A stretch of 64,000 nt of DNA, taken from contig NC_056425.1 in NCBI RefSeq assembly GCF_905147365.1, positions 2,487,501-2,551,500 on the forward strand. The letters run 5' to 3'. Shown piece by piece: positions 1-12,132 of this stretch; position 1 is the first letter of the stretch; each line of letters opens with the position of its first letter. The translations under genes were made by a program, and so were the position numbers. This DNA comes from Aricia agestis. Taxonomy: Eukaryota; Arthropoda; Insecta; Lepidoptera; Lycaenidae. Below the pieces are notes generated by a model. The model was not told where the DNA came from. It did not search any database and saw nothing but the letters and a program-made list of their open reading frames with translations.

Positions 1-78
1 AAGATGAAAGGTTTTTTAAGGGGGGGTGTTTATTAGTACTTACCCGTATTCAAGAATAGCACTTAATTCTGCTGCTGG

Positions 79-104
79 TAACCTAAACCTAACCTAAACC
101 TAAG
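79..104. repeat. Degenerate telomere-like (CCTAA)n tract
   Basis: Alternating CCTAA and CCTAAA units, equivalent to the insect telomere repeat TTAGG on the other strand. It is short and interstitial and could be a transposon end or chance relic. Confidence 0.45.
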
Positions 105-645
105 GACCAACTATAGAACTTAGATAGGGCCTGTCCTTGTAACAGTAAAAAGCCAATGCTCAAGGATCTTATTAATAATGGAGTCAAGTCAGTTGCTTTT
201 AATGTTATATCGTTAGTCTAAATAACGTAGTCTAAATGCCTTTTACATTTATAATAACGTTTGGTAGACATTTTGAAGTAACGTTTCGTGACGTCAGAAT
301 ATAACAGCAGTGACACGTGTAGAGTATAAAACAAAGTTGCACACGTTTATTCTGTATGTCTTGTTTAAAACTACGCAGTACGCAATGAATTTGGATCCGA
401 TTTTTTGTAAATAAAGTTATTTGACAGGAAAGTTAACCGTGTTTGTATATTTTTCTAACATAAACAAAAATATATTCTATAAGTATTTATAAAAACTTCA
501 AGGTTTTGTATTTTAGTGGTTTAACCCATCAATTCCCAATTCAAGCGGCAGCCGGCTGCCGCATAACTATTGAAAATCTATTGTGTCTGCGATACCCACG
601 ATGAAGGTGTGAAGCGTGAAGAAATAACAGACTTATAGATTTACG
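105..645. other. AT-rich DNA without a recognised gene
   Basis: No coding pattern is seen. Scattered AT-rich sequence with one GC-rich patch (GCGGCAGCCGGCTGCCGC near 545-562, an 18-bp perfect palindrome). Confidence 0.5.
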
Positions 646-880
646 AGCTTTTGCCCGTGGCTTCGCTTGCGTTAAGCAGTATTATTACATACAAATTTTC
701 ATCCCCTATTTTAACGCTTTGGAGGTAGGATTGACTAAAATCCTTTCTTAGCGGATGCCTACGTCATATCATCTACCTGCATGCCAAATTTCAGCCCGAT
801 CGGTCAAGTGGTTTGGGCTGTGCGTTGATAGATCACCATGTTAGTCAAGTCACCTTTGAGTTTTATATATATAGAAAACA
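646..880 (+). repeat. Interspersed repeat resembling a lepidopteran LINE/Helitron 3' region
   Basis: It contains the string CATGCCAAATTTCAGCCCGA followed by GGTTTGGGCTGTGCGTTGAT and ends in a TATATA run. I recall such strings from abundant lepidopteran interspersed repeats. The class is uncertain and no open frame remains. Confidence 0.4.
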
Positions 881-1064
881 AACAGTAACACTTTCTAATT
901 TACAATAAAATGCTGTAAATATATCTTATTCTGTCAAGTGCCAAATTTTTTGTTCTTAACCGACACAACGAAATAAAAAAAAAGGCTGTAACTTAATATT
1001 TTTTTTAGAATTGTAGCGTAGTATATTTGTGTTTTTTTAGCAAATTTTCTTATTTTGTGCCTTT

Positions 1065-1123
1065 CAAAAAAACTATACCCAATTTCGTAAAAAAAAGTTT
1101 TACAAATTCAGGTATAGTTTTTT
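1065..1123. repeat. Short foldback (AAAAAACTATACC arms)
   Basis: AAAAAACTATACC at about 1065-1079 pairs with GGTATAGTTTTTT at 1111-1123 around an A-rich loop. Confidence 0.5.
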
Positions 1124-1610
1124 GGGCCTTCTTTTATTTGTACTAATTAATTTTTTTGCTCAGCAATAGCATGGCGAGGCAATACTGTCTCAAATCTTGC
1201 CAATCTCCTTTTCACGTATGCATCTGCACTCCTCCAGCGTAAGCTATAGCTGTTAAGCTTGAGACCAAGCTGTTAACGCTCTCGAGCTAACGAAGCTGTA
1301 TAAATGGAATATAAAATCAAAAGGCTTCGGGTTAAGGCACGTTGGAGGAGGCTTTGTTCGACTGAGAAAAGGATCGTGTAGGACTTAGCGACATATGAAT
1401 TGTCTGCATGAAATGTACCAAACGAGCAGATAGGTTACCTAATGAAACCTATAGTAATCGTAAGCACTAATTGCAACACCAGAGGACACAATACATGTAA
1501 AATACTTTAGTTTTGTTATTGTTATTTATCGTTAATTTTTTCTTGCATCTTAAAAAAATAACTGAGTGTTCACCCCAGGTTCTGACTTATTCCATTATTT
1601 CCATCATGAT

Positions 1611-1813
1611 TTTTGTGTGGTGGTGGTGTTTGCAGGTTCTTGCATGCGAGTGTACGCATAGGCAGTGTGGGAGGAGGGAGGTGTACGCATGCCTATGCGT
1701 ACACTCACTTATTTACTTACAGGTTAAGGTTTATTTCGCGGAAGATTGCTAAAAATAATAACATACTAAATTTTAAGCTATGGATTTCCGCAAAGCGGCT
1801 GATTCTATTAACT
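1611..1813 (+). mobile_element. Foldback element, second copy of one at 33256-33612
   Basis: GTACGCATAGGCAGTGTGG and CATGCCTATGCGTACACTC form an internal inverted pair. The whole stretch, through TTGCTAAAAATAATAACA and CTATGGATTTCCGCAAAG, recurs in the complex region at 33.2-33.7 kb. Reading frames across it (GGTGGTGTTTGCAGG and onward) are repeat artefacts. Confidence 0.6.
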
Positions 1814-1823
1814 ATCTACAGTA

Positions 1824-1930
1824 TGTACTGTCAGAGAAGTTGATTCAGCCGTCCGACAGATTACAATCCATCCAATTAACAATATGGTCCGACCAAACGA
1901 CGTAGGTCCGTCAACTGCCTATGAATCAAA
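1824..1930 (-). mobile_element. MITE family D, diverged copy
   Basis: It begins GTACTGTCAGAGAAGTTGAT and ends near TGCCTATGAATCAA, matching the terminal repeats of the ~165-bp family seen intact at 15116-15277 and 25370-25537. Confidence 0.55.
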
Positions 1931-2155
1931 CATATATGCGTTGTACATCAAATTTATTATGACGCCGTCAACACGATCGTTTTAGTATTGGTCCCGGCCA
2001 ATGTAGAAAGGCTACATTATACAAAGACAGGGATGTAGGTATGTACTTAATTACCTAAGTAAAGAATTTCCTGTCACAGCTATAATATATTGAATTGAAC
2101 TGAGAAAATATTAATCTTATCTTAAGTCCTTGATAATTTGGCTGTAGCGATATCT

Positions 2156-2496
2156 ATTTTTCTCAGCAATGACTAAAGCTAAGAAATTAAAGTTCATTGT
2201 CAGTATTCATCATGTCTTTGTCTTTGAATTACCCATAGCATAACACGATTGGTCAACTTTTATAACACAGAATAATCAATCAAAAAGACCTCTGTAAAAA
2301 TGGGAATCCTATTTTGCCAACAGAGGAGAGTGATTTAAGCTTCCAAAATTATTTGCACATAGATTGGTCAAGCATACACTTTAATTTGCCCGTAGCTTAT
2401 AGGAAATGTATTTATGGTTTTTAAATTACGCGACAAAAACCATTTGTCGCTTACGCCCATTCCATTTTTTGCTGTTCCATTGCTTGTTTTCTATGA
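2156..2496 (+). repeat. Interspersed repeat, near copy at 62062-62390
   Basis: The two copies share long runs such as CAGCAATGACTAAAGCTAAG and AACAGAGGAGAGTGATTTAA in the same orientation, with small indels. No terminal repeats or coding potential were found. It may be an internal part of a larger unclassified transposon. Confidence 0.7.
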
Positions 2497-2634
2497 AAGG
2501 CCGGCCCGGCCTCCGGAAAACAAGCAATCCAAAACGTATCCAACACGGTTTTTTATCTTCAAGCGGCGTCACCTATTTGACTGTCAAAGTAAAGAATATG
2601 GCCAGTCGCACCTAAAGCCGAGTAAATTACTTTA

Positions 2635-2837
2635 ATGCTAAGTACTCACATATGGTTTTGCTCGATAGTTTCACTCCAAGTCGAAGGAAATGACATAATA
2701 TATTTTGACATATTTAATTCCATCGAGCCGGCTCGAAGCGAGCCTTCGAGCTGTCAGATTTGGCTGTCCACACGGTGGTTATTTCTCGATTTGGAGTAAA
2801 ACTATCGAGCAAAACCGTATGTCAGTACTTAGCATAA
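2635..2837. mobile_element. Foldback MITE with ~50-bp inverted arms
   Basis: Left arm ATGCTAAGTACTCACATATG...TCGATAGTTTCACTCCAAG pairs with GGAGTAAAACTATCGAGCA...GTCAGTACTTAGCAT at the right, with only a few mismatches. Total length 203 bp. Confidence 0.75.
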
Positions 2838-3950
2838 AATTCACAAAGAAACTTAATGCCATTCAAGTTGGTGAGTTGCGAGGTACGAAACCGTAAGCAA
2901 GGCCTGCAGTGGTATCGCGCTAAGGACTGTACCTGGCTGCTTGCCAACAATTTTGCGGTTTTTGCACATTATATCGTTCAGCTGGGCTTTAGTGCCGAAT
3001 TTATGCATTGTTTAGAAAGACCAAGCGGTAATCAAATTTAGAAATGAAATGGGAGCGGGAGTTTTGAGAAAATCGTTGGAATTTTACGTTCTACTAGCTT
3101 TAACCTCAGTTAAATAGATTTTGTATTATTATTTTTAGTGTATTATATTTCAAAGAAACTTAAAATTGTTACAAATAAACTGTTTAAAATCGTTACTGCA
3201 TTTTACCGTATTTTTTAGGATTCTAAGTATCTTCATACACAAATTAAGCGTAGGTACGCCAAAGTTAGTTTTGCAATTAAATCGTGAAAAAAAGTTACAG
3301 ACATAAAGACAGACACACCTTCGAATTAATAATCTGTGTACTACAAATAAATAACGTTAAATACATATTTTTCGACAAATATGTTCTAAATGTTAAAATA
3401 ACATTTAATTTACGATTCAAAATACATTCATGAGGGTTCAGAATGGGGATCATCAGCTGAGTTTCACGCACGTGGAGATCCTTTCATTTCTTACAGGATA
3501 ACGATTCACATGCTCAATTACAAACAAAATCGGCTATTTAGACAGACAGACTTATCAAAATTAAAACACCCCTCTATTTCAGTCTGGGGTTAAAAAAACG
3601 ATTCTACATTCATAGATCACTACATAGTATAATACATTTTTTCACAATTCGCATTTTTCCCCTATGTCCCTATGTCCCTTTGTTCCCTTTAATCTTTAAA
3701 ACTACGCAACGGATTTTGATGAGGTTTACTTTAATAGATAGAGTGATTAAAGAGGAAGGTTTATAAGTATAATAACATTCATTTATTAGTGGAGAAATAC
3801 TGTTATTTTGGGGTCTCTAATGTGATGTCGTAAATAATAATTTTTTTTTCGCTTACATTGCAAACGCAGGCTGAACAGCAGGCAATGCAACATTTACCAC
3901 TATTTTGCTATTTATATATTGATGTAGGATGTGTCAAACATAAAAAATCT
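2838..3950. other. Non-coding, mostly AT-rich; repeat-like tail near 3655-3780
   Basis: No gene is recognised. The stretch around 3660-3780 (CCCTATGTCCCTTTGTTCCC, then ACTACGCAACGGATTTTGAT) resembles a common lepidopteran interspersed repeat tail. The rest is unassigned. Confidence 0.4.
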
Positions 3951-3956
3951 GTAAAA

Positions 3957-4003
3957 CGAGAATCAACATTCTGCGTAGAATGTAGAGTCTCGTTGATTCT
4001 CAT
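3957..4003. repeat. Small hairpin
   Basis: GAGAATCAAC pairs with GTTGATTCTC, with a second pair (ATTCTGCG / AGAATGTAG) inside. Confidence 0.45.
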
Positions 4004-4576
4004 GTGAAATTCACGCACGTGCGAATTTTGTTCCGTCCATGATAACATCACTTTGACGTGACTTACAAACAAAATAATATCTACATAAAGTCAAAGACGT
4101 ATAGAACTAGGCACTAGCTTTATCTGTATTCGCTAGTGTGAAGGACTGAGAGGCAGAGTATTTTGATTTTTTTACCCCCTGAGGGGTGTAATTTTAGAAA
4201 AATATTTTTTTTAAGTTATTGTGTTTATTTTAGTGCGGTACTGCCACACTTTGGCACGGTGTCTGTGTGCGTGCGACTAGACGTATGCGAAATATAATTG
4301 CATATTTAAGTTAAAAAAGGTTTACCGCGGCAGTCTCCGAGTGCCATATGTATTTTTTATTAATATGGTTACCAACATAAATATTTAGATATTTATTGAC
4401 AAAAAAACCTTTTTTGGTAAATGTTGATCTTGTATTACTTCTGAATCATCCAAAAATAGAAAAGTGCAATGTGGCCTCTCTATTTCTTGTATAAAGCCTT
4501 CTTATTAAATATACGTCTTAGCCTACCCTTAATAATTTTGAAATCATTGTATACAGCTGCAGGGGACCAAAGCAGA

Positions 4577-4616
4577 GTGAAGTCAGGTTTAATACAATTT
4601 ACATACCTGACTTCAC
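4577..4616. repeat. Hairpin with GTGAAGTCAGG arms
   Basis: GTGAAGTCAGG and CCTGACTTCAC flank an AT-rich loop. The surrounding 4010-4890 is otherwise unassigned. Confidence 0.55.
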
Positions 4617-4894
4617 TACGCTTCGGTCTTCGTAGCATTTGGCAATCGTAGCTTCGTATTCAGCCAGTCGTGCGTTCACTCCAACAGCTGTGTTGGACTG
4701 CAATATCGAGATTAATAGTCATAATATTATAATTGTTAGCTGTTATACTGGGTGAAACGAAACAAAATTATATTAAAACTTTAGGACGAGTATAAAAAGT
4801 TTTTTTTTTCCTGAATTTTGACTGAAATACTTTCAGAACGTTCAACTAGTTTACCTACCGTGGGTTCGGTATGTGTTTCTTAACTAAACCAACT

Positions 4895-5001
4895 ACCAAG
4901 TGATAATACTTTCGGGGGTGTATGCGTCTCTTATATATAGAGTTCACTGTTAAAGTAGTAGCGCTGAAAGAGATTTTTTTTTCTTTTGTTACACCCTATA
5001 T
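4895..5001 (+). mobile_element. MITE family C (TA-flanked foldback), internally deleted fragment
   Basis: It has AAGTGATAATACTTTC, AGAGTTCACTGTTAAAGTAG and the terminal TTTTGTTACACCCT of this family, but the middle is missing. A second partial arm (AGAAAGTAGCAGTGCTGAAA) follows. Confidence 0.6.
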
Positions 5002-5055
5002 ACAATAAAGTTTACTGAGAAAGTAGCAGTGCTGAAAGAGTTAAGGTGCCGGTTG

Positions 5056-5213
5056 GCAGCGGGCGACATGAAGCGGCGGTAGACAACGACGTGATGTCGC
5101 GACACAACTGGTTTTTATGTATTTCTATGAAAAGTGTCGCTAGCTGTGGAGGGTATTTCATAGAAATACATAGAAACCAGTAGCGTCGCGACGACACGTC
5201 GCCTGCTGCAACT
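5056..5213. mobile_element. Foldback MITE, arms carrying ATGTATTTCTATGAAA
   Basis: Left arm GCAGCGGGCGACATG...TTTTTATGTATTTCTATGAA pairs with TTTCATAGAAATACATAGAA...GTCGCCTGCTGC. Confidence 0.7.
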
Positions 5214-5232
5214 TCATGTAGCCGGCTTCCAA

Positions 5233-6035
5233 CTTATGCCTTTACTTGGTTCTAAACAATATAGCGTCGGTTACACGTCATGAGTGTACTTTTCAGCATA
5301 CTGGGTTTTATTTCGGAACCTAGGCAAAATTTCATAATTTTGACACCGAACCAAAGATAAATTGTGACCGAAGCGTCAAAATGAGACCAGCATAATAAGG
5401 ATTAATAGCTAAGCGCGAAATCTCAATATAATATGAGCTTTGTGTCAGCTCCGGTAATTTTACCTGATAATGATTCTTATGCCGTTGTCATAACGGTCAT
5501 TTTGGAGGTAAAACAATATCAAATACAATTTCCCTTGATATTAATTTTGTCGGAAATGTCCAAAATATTATTCATTCCATTAGATTCGGAATTTCTCAAT
5601 TATATAAAATATCTAATTTTTTTCATTACGTTTTGTTTAAAATCATATTGTTATTTACGTACAAATGGACTTTAAGCAATTTATTGAGTTTTTCGGTGCG
5701 TTCTGCTTAATAGATAGTAATATTTGGAAGTAGAGTTGAAATCGTCATGATCGTAGAATAAAGACTCATCTGATTATAATACGTATTAGGCATATGTAAA
5801 TCGAATAAGTTCAAAATATTATGCATTCAAGGTTAAAACGGATGTTAGCGTTTGTGCAAAATGGTGATAATATTATGGGTAAGTGAATATCATAATATTT
5901 TGTTGCTTTGTAAAGACTTGAGATGCTGTTTACTTATAAATTAAACACTTTCGCTACATTAAATAGAAGAACGGTAGAAAATTGATTGTTACGCGACCGA
6001 ATTCGACCGAACAGAAGACTTAATTTTCTTATCCA
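5233..6035. other. Unassigned AT-rich DNA
   Basis: No conserved coding or repeat structure is recognised by eye. Confidence 0.4.
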
Positions 6036-6039
6036 CCGT

Positions 6040-6070
6040 ACAACGACGGATTTAATAAATCCGTCGTTGT
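6040..6070. repeat. Perfect 15-bp-arm palindrome
   Basis: ACAACGACGGATTTA, one base, then TAAATCCGTCGTTGT. Confidence 0.8.
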
Positions 6071-6663
6071 TCTAAGGACTTACTTTTTTGGTATATGATT
6101 TTAGTATTTACACTGATTAAGCTTTATAAAAGTAACTATATAAGAGTCAAAACTCTTCTTTATTATTTCTGTAGGTACTTTTTTATTGACGGAATTAACC
6201 AATCGTCATTATTCTATGGATCATTTAAGGGCGTACCGTATGAACCGTCATTTTTCTATAGATAGATGCTGGTTGGATTTGTATATCCGACGTTATTCGT
6301 GGCACACAATTTATCATAGGTCGTTTTTTGATAAAAAATAATAAAGATTTAATGAAATTTTAAATTGTAATTTGATTTAACCGTTAGCATAACGCTTATT
6401 TTAATGCCTTTTTTCATTAATGTTTAAAATTTCTAATATTTATGCTTTTTGAAATTATTTTCAAAACGTACAACTTTGATAAGTTTCATCTTAAGAACCG
6501 CACTGCCTTATATCACTCTGCAATTCCAATGTCACTTATGCTTGTCTTGTATAGCATGACATATTCTAAGAGTACACAATATAACAAATTAGCAAAATAA
6601 TTTATGCTGCTTGAAGAAAAAAAAATAAGTTCTAGGTACTCGTAGGCACCTAGCACTTACATA

Positions 6664-6729
6664 TATTTTTTAGCGGAGCAGACTCCTGTAATGCAATGGT
6701 GTTATAGATGTCTGCTCCGCTAAAAAATA
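6664..6729. repeat. Hairpin with perfect 20-bp arms
   Basis: TATTTTTTAGCGGAGCAGAC (6664-6683) and its reverse complement (6710-6729), loop 26 bp. A microRNA-like fold is possible but nothing else supports one. Confidence 0.75.
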
Positions 6730-6777
6730 CGTACAACAACAATATTAATAATCTAATACATACATATTTTAGACTAC

Positions 6778-6832
6778 AATATTGCAGCAGATCCTTGTGG
6801 TAATGACCACAAGGAGCAGCTGAAATATTGTC
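6778..6832. repeat. Hairpin around ATCCTTGTGG / CCACAAGGAG
   Basis: CAATATTGCAGCAGATCCTTGTGG-type left arm pairs imperfectly with CCACAAGGAGCAGCTGAAAT-type right arm. Confidence 0.6.
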
Positions 6833-7245
6833 AACTTAGCAAATGCAAGATGTATGGAATTATGCCTTATCAGAAGACGTGTTCAAGAACCATCTCATAA
6901 AGGTAAATAATATCATCAAGATAAATTAATTGCCTCCATTTCTATTCCTGAATAAAATGACGATCGTTTTATGCCTGCAGGTGAAATGACGCCTATTGGG
7001 GAAAACGAATTTGCTCAATCAGAAACCTCACAAGTTCTCAACAACGTTAGATTCTCAACAACTTGACTCCCATTTTTAGTACTTTATCATCTCTATTAAC
7101 TGAAAATATTCAAGATTATTCTCAAGTGTTAGTACCCAAAACTCCAACTGCAACACCAGTAAAATGACATGCAAAATGTGATGACCCGTTTTGTTGCCAA
7201 CATGAAACTGATGATTATTTCTGCCCTTCTGTATCTACTATTAGC

Positions 7246-7331
7246 ACGTGGGAGAGCCATGGTTTTGCACGAATGGGCCGGCTTGACCGGAGAAATATCA
7301 CGGGCTCACAGAAAACTGGCGTAAAAAAAAA
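7246..7331 (+). mobile_element. LINE-tailed SINE, 5' fragment
   Basis: It starts ACGTGGGAGAGCCATG and stops after AACTGGCGT followed by an A run, so only the first ~80 bp of the ~335-bp element is present. Confidence 0.75.
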
Positions 7332-8597
7332 CTGTTGTGAAAGTAATGAATGTTTTATTCCATTTCCTAGACCTATAGTTTTCAAAACCGACCATAAAGT
7401 TAAAGACATATCCCTAGAATATTGACGGAAAGTTTCAACCGTCAAGAATCTAAAAATAAAACTCCATACAATAACGTCGGTTTATAACATACGTCACATT
7501 ATACTCCAGGAAATAACGACTGATGTGACTTTTAAAAAAAACTACACAAATTAGGTATTTGTACTATGAATCACATTATAAAATTCATAAAACCAAACCA
7601 CATGCCCAAATTTCACGTCAACTTAATTACTAGTTCTAAAAATATGAAACAAAATACAACACAAAATCTTTAAGGGCTCTCCTGTAAAATTGCTAAATTG
7701 CAGATCCGTCTTTGTTCTACGATTGCGACGATTAATTGCCCATGCAAGCACAATGATATTTAAGTTGTGTGTGTTTTTGCTAAGGCATTTTAAAAGATGG
7801 TGGATCAACGTTATAATATGATTGAGATAAGTCAAGTCAACAGAGCTTTACCAAAAACTGACCAAAATACGTAGATCTATATGCGTAGATGTAGTACTGC
7901 GTAGAGCGTAGATATCATATCAGTACATTATTACATTAATCAAATCTTATTTTTATTTGATGCTAAGGAATCAAAGAGTCAAAACAGGTCTAACCGCCGT
8001 ACTCAGAGACATTTAATTATGATTAAGCTTCAATTTAATGAGGAGTTTGACAGATAATGTTTGGGGCTTATGTCAAAATTTTGAAGTTGAACATTTAAGT
8101 TATATCCCACTTTGAGTGCGGCAAGTGTCTCGCTTGCGCACAAAATGAAATGTACAAAAGTCCATAACTTTTGACTTCATTATAACAGTTAAATATTTAA
8201 CTAGATAATTTAACAATTAGTTAAAACGCTCCCCCGAAACAGCTCCGCGGTGAAACTTGCACCTGGCGTACCTAGTTGAAATTAAATTAGTTCAAGTTAG
8301 TATACTGTAAGGTTCTGGTAGGTTAGAAAGTTTCATATTAACTTAAAAAATTTGCAGCTTCTTAAGTAAAATATGCTTCGGTAATTTTTTTTATGGCGTA
8401 AAAAATACAGATATAAAGACAGAGAGACAGATATCTACCCTTTGCATTTCATATAGAATAGTTGATCCCCGCATCTGTGGGCCCAGAAATTTATTCATCA
8501 CGCGGGAACCGTACATTTTTCTCGGATAAGAAGTAGTATGTCACAGACATGACTCAAAGTATCTCCATACCAAATTTCCACTAAATCAATCAATTTT
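7332..8597. other. Unassigned non-coding DNA
   Basis: No gene or clear element boundaries. A run like GACAGAGAGACAGATATCTACC near 8420 resembles transposon tail sequence. Confidence 0.35.
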
Positions 8598-8849
8598 CAT
8601 CAGAAGAGCTGCAGGTGCGTTGCCGGCCTTTTAAGAGGGAATAGGGTAAAAGGGGGGGGGGTAGGGATGGGAAGGGAAGGGAATAGGGGAGGGTAGGGAA
8701 GGGAATAGCGTAGGGGATTTGGCCTCCGGTAAACTCACTCACTCGGCGAAATATAGCGCAAGCGCCGTTTCCCGCCGGTTTTCGGTGAGAACGTGGTATT
8801 TCTCCGGTCGAGCCAGCCCATTCGTGCCGAAGCATGGCACTCCCACGTA
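8598..8849 (-). mobile_element. LINE-tailed SINE, lacks its 3' tail
   Basis: On the minus strand it runs from ACGTGGGAGTGCCATGC through the pol III-like head and the CCCTACCC/CCCTATTCCC tract to CAGCTCTTCTGATG. The final ~80 bp and poly(A) are absent. Confidence 0.85.
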
Positions 8850-9087
8850 TGATATATTCGAATTGATAATATTCGAATGGATATCAATGTATTAATTTGA
8901 AACAGTAATTAAAACGGTTTATGCGGCAACAGACATAAGCCTCAAACTTTGTTTGGTTTTAATTTGGTTTGGTTTTGAGAGCTCCCACAATTCACGAAGT
9001 AACTTCGCGAGCTTCGCCGTGCATAATTAATCATTGGAGTATTCAATTTGTTTGATTATATCCTAAAAATAAAACCACTGGGCCTAC

Positions 9088-9305
9088 GGAGCGTCCATGG
9101 CCTAGTGGGTAGACCATTGGTTCGCACTCGCAGTTGATGGAGGTTCGATCCCGGGTGGAGGCCAATAAGATATTTTCGGATCTCAAGTACACAATACGGA
9201 CGCTCGTACGGCGAAGGAGAACATCGTCGAAAAACCCGCACATAGTTAGCCCCAGATGTATTGACCTATTCTTGTCTCTGGTAGGCTGACTATGTTCTAT
9301 CATAC
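9088..9305 (+). mobile_element. tRNA-derived SINE, second family
   Basis: The tRNA-like head has an A box (TGGCCTAGTGGGTAGACC) and a B box (GGTTCGATCCC). The unrelated body (AGTACACAATACGGACGCTC) is shared with the copy at 39270-39490. Confidence 0.78.
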
Positions 9306-9339
9306 CCGCAACTCTGCCTTAAGCGAACAGCACCATGGT

Positions 9340-9600
9340 TTTGTGGTGTAGACCGACGCCAGGGAAGTCCCACATACCCTGACCGATATCCCCAATCCGC
9401 CGGGGATGCGAAATTCATTTTCCCGTGAAAAAAAGGCCTAAGGGTCAGGCCACAACACTGCGTTGCGGCGTTGTATCGCAAAAACAACATCGTACAGAAA
9501 AGCGATAAAGGGTTTTAGTAGGTGGATCCTGTGCTTGGGGAGTCACGTTACCTCAGCCGATATCTCCAACCCGCTGAAAACGTGTCAAGCATTCTCATCT
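9340..9600 (+). repeat. Possible R1-type LINE 3' remnants
   Basis: GGGTTTTAGTAGGTGGATCC resembles the GGTTTTAGTGGGT found near R1-clade LINE 3' ends. The two halves of the region (CCGATATCCCCAATCCGCC and CCGATATCTCCAACCCGC) are diverged copies of each other. Confidence 0.4.
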
Positions 9601-10095
9601 ATTATGGCATCTATTATAATCTTTATGAATATAAATCTTCTGTTCGTTTGATCATGACTAATTGGATAGGCAAGATCAAATATAGTATGACTAATTGGAT
9701 AGTAATGATCAAGTATAGTAGAATAGTTTTATCACATCAAAATCAAAAATGTACTGCTACGGCGGTATAAGCGGCTTAAAAGCAGCATATAGCACAAAAT
9801 AAATCCGGAATTGTAAGCTAAATAACAATAATGTCACTTTGAATATTACAGTCAGAGGAAATTTTCGTCTCACGAGGAGTCTGTCAGGATTTGCGAACCA
9901 AATTCCGCAACTAAAAAATAGTGACGTGCCCCAGAAGTATTACATTTATCCCCGATATCCCCAAGGATAGGGGACAAGAATTCTACGTAAATAATGAAAT
10001 ATTCCTCTAAGAATTCCCAAGTGTTCTCCAGCTTTGATGTTTGTGTACGTTTATAAATAATAATCAAATATTAACAGAGTATTGCTTATATTTAT

Positions 10096-10352
10096 TTTAG
10101 CTCTATATCCGAATAAAATAACGTAAGTATATTTGTAAATTATTAATGAATAAAATCCATACTTATAAGTATGAACGCCTGTCTTTCTGTCCGTTACTTC
10201 AAAAACCGCTAAATATATGTATATATTTTTAGCTCCAGATCCGAAGAAAATAACGTATATTTGTAAATTATTAATGAATAAAATCCATACTTATAAGTAT
10301 GAAAGTTTGTCTTTCTGTCTCTTACTTCAAAAACTGCTAAATATACATGCGA
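10096..10352 (+). repeat. Tandem duplication, ~130-bp unit, Helitron-like sequence
   Basis: Each unit starts TTTTAGCTC and contains TTGTAAATTATTAATGAATA and AATCCATACTTATAAGTATG. The sequence after unit 2 (GCGAAAGTGTGTCAGTC) resembles lepidopteran Helitron 5' regions. Confidence 0.75.
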
Positions 10353-10399
10353 AAGTGTGTCAGTCTATCCGTTACCTCCTCACGCCCAAATCGCTGAAC

Positions 10400-11765
10400 T
10401 GATTTTGCTGAAATTTCGTTTGGAAATAGGTACTTACTTTGAGTGATGGAAAAGGGTATCTAAGAATACTTTTATCCCGCAAAATGTAATTTTTGGCGCA
10501 TAGGCGTTACGGTCGTCATCAAGTTATTAATATAAGTTTATATTATAAATAAGTATAGTTTAAAATGCGTAGACAATAGACACTTTAGTCATAACATTAT
10601 GCATTGGTATGTTACTACCCTGCTATGAGAATAAACGAAATATAAATTGTGTCTGGTGTATTATAATAAAGTTTATATCTCTGCAAAATGCTCCATAGAA
10701 AGGATCTTATGAATTATTTCATGAATATTATATTAGGTGACTCTTACCGTCTGGACCATAGATGTACCAATATTATGGACGTCGCTAGGAAAATTGCTCG
10801 TCCACTGTCCACTACCTTCCACTTCCTTCTGCATAAATAAAAACTAAGGAAAAGTTACTCCGTCAAAAACATATTTCAATACATTTGCAATATTTAGATG
10901 GCATTTAGATGCATGATAGGAAACAGAAAGGATCGAACAATGGACCAAAGTTGATTGATATTGCATGATATAATATGTACTATATTTTTTGGAAAACACA
11001 CTCTTATTATTAGTAATTAAATTATTCAATTTTTTTTTATTACAATCAATTTATTCATTTACTTAAACATTTTTTCTAATATCTTTAAAGTAGTAGCACA
11101 GCATAATAAAGTCAATTTGCAATGTTTTATTTGTAACACTTTAACACTAAGTTAACTTAGACTTCACAATTGCATCCAGCAGATGCAATGTCCAAAGTAT
11201 GGTACATCAATGTGAATATAATATCGTGGCTCTTAACGTCTGGGCAGATAAACTTGGCCCATAACCTAATGTCGCTTAAGGGTCTTACTAAATTAGTTAA
11301 GTACTATGTGGGCAAATTATTAAGGGATAAGTGAATTTGTACTTAATGGAATAGAAGTTAGTTGCCCTTAAGTTATTTTTCTTAAAGACTAGGTTGCTTT
11401 CAAAGGGATTTACTGACATATTTATAATTAAACTTTATTTTTATAGTAATGCTTTAAGTCTGTCAAATCTTCATTAAATAATAACTTCAGTGATCAACAA
11501 ACTCTGAGTATATTTTTGTGATAATTCTGATTATGAATGTGTGAGCTTTTGATCAAGCATAGATCAAAAGTCAAAAGCCAGTACTGAACCATACAAAATA
11601 TACCTATACCTATGCTTATAACTATTATTATTACATAACACGTACGTCGTACAAGGTCTTGTCTTTGTTTGATATATTGGAAAAATCATTTGACAGACAA
11701 ATACAGCGAACTGAGCAAATCTTGGTACGTGTTCAAAAATCATAACTAATTTTTTTTCATCGGGT
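10400..11765. other. Unassigned AT-rich DNA
   Basis: No gene recognised and no sharp repeat ends found. Confidence 0.4.
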
Positions 11766-11768
11766 AGG

Positions 11769-11982
11769 GGTCGATTTACACCGCCTCGGAATGGAACGGA
11801 ATGGAAGCGTCAATTTTACCTCGTGCGAGCGAATTGGCGCCGGAGAATTCTCGGAAGACGCGCGTCCAATTTTTGGCTCGTATTCAATTTGTATCTTACA
11901 CTGATGCCATAAAGTTAATTGTGCTTTGTTCAGTTTCGTTGCAAAAAATCACTTCCATTCCGCGCCGGTATAAATTGAGCCT
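11769..11982. mobile_element. Foldback MITE with GGAATGGAA arms
   Basis: GTCGATTTACACCGCCTCGG...GGAATGG at the left pairs imperfectly with CCATTCCGCGCCGGTATAAA at the right. Confidence 0.55.
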
Positions 11983-12132
11983 AAAAAGTACCTGAAACAC
12001 TGAGTATACAATCTGATTGAATTTAGTTGGATCTATACAAGTTGGCCACTCAATGATTTCACGATAACTCCGCCGATAACATTAAGTACTACTCAACCAA
12101 TTTGGTCCTTCATATTTTTGGTATTTTGTTTT

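Noticed and set aside
2862..2950. A possible 3'-terminal exon of the transporter on the minus strand (acceptor-like CAGCCAG|GT, then about 26 codons to a stop)
   Set aside because: The phase fits, but the acceptor lacks a pyrimidine run and the peptide lacks the LP pair and charged tail expected after TM12.
8225..8276. Another candidate terminal exon (CAACTAG|GTACGCC on the minus strand)
   Set aside because: The encoded peptide is not hydrophobic enough to finish TM12 and the sequence looks like ordinary intergenic DNA.
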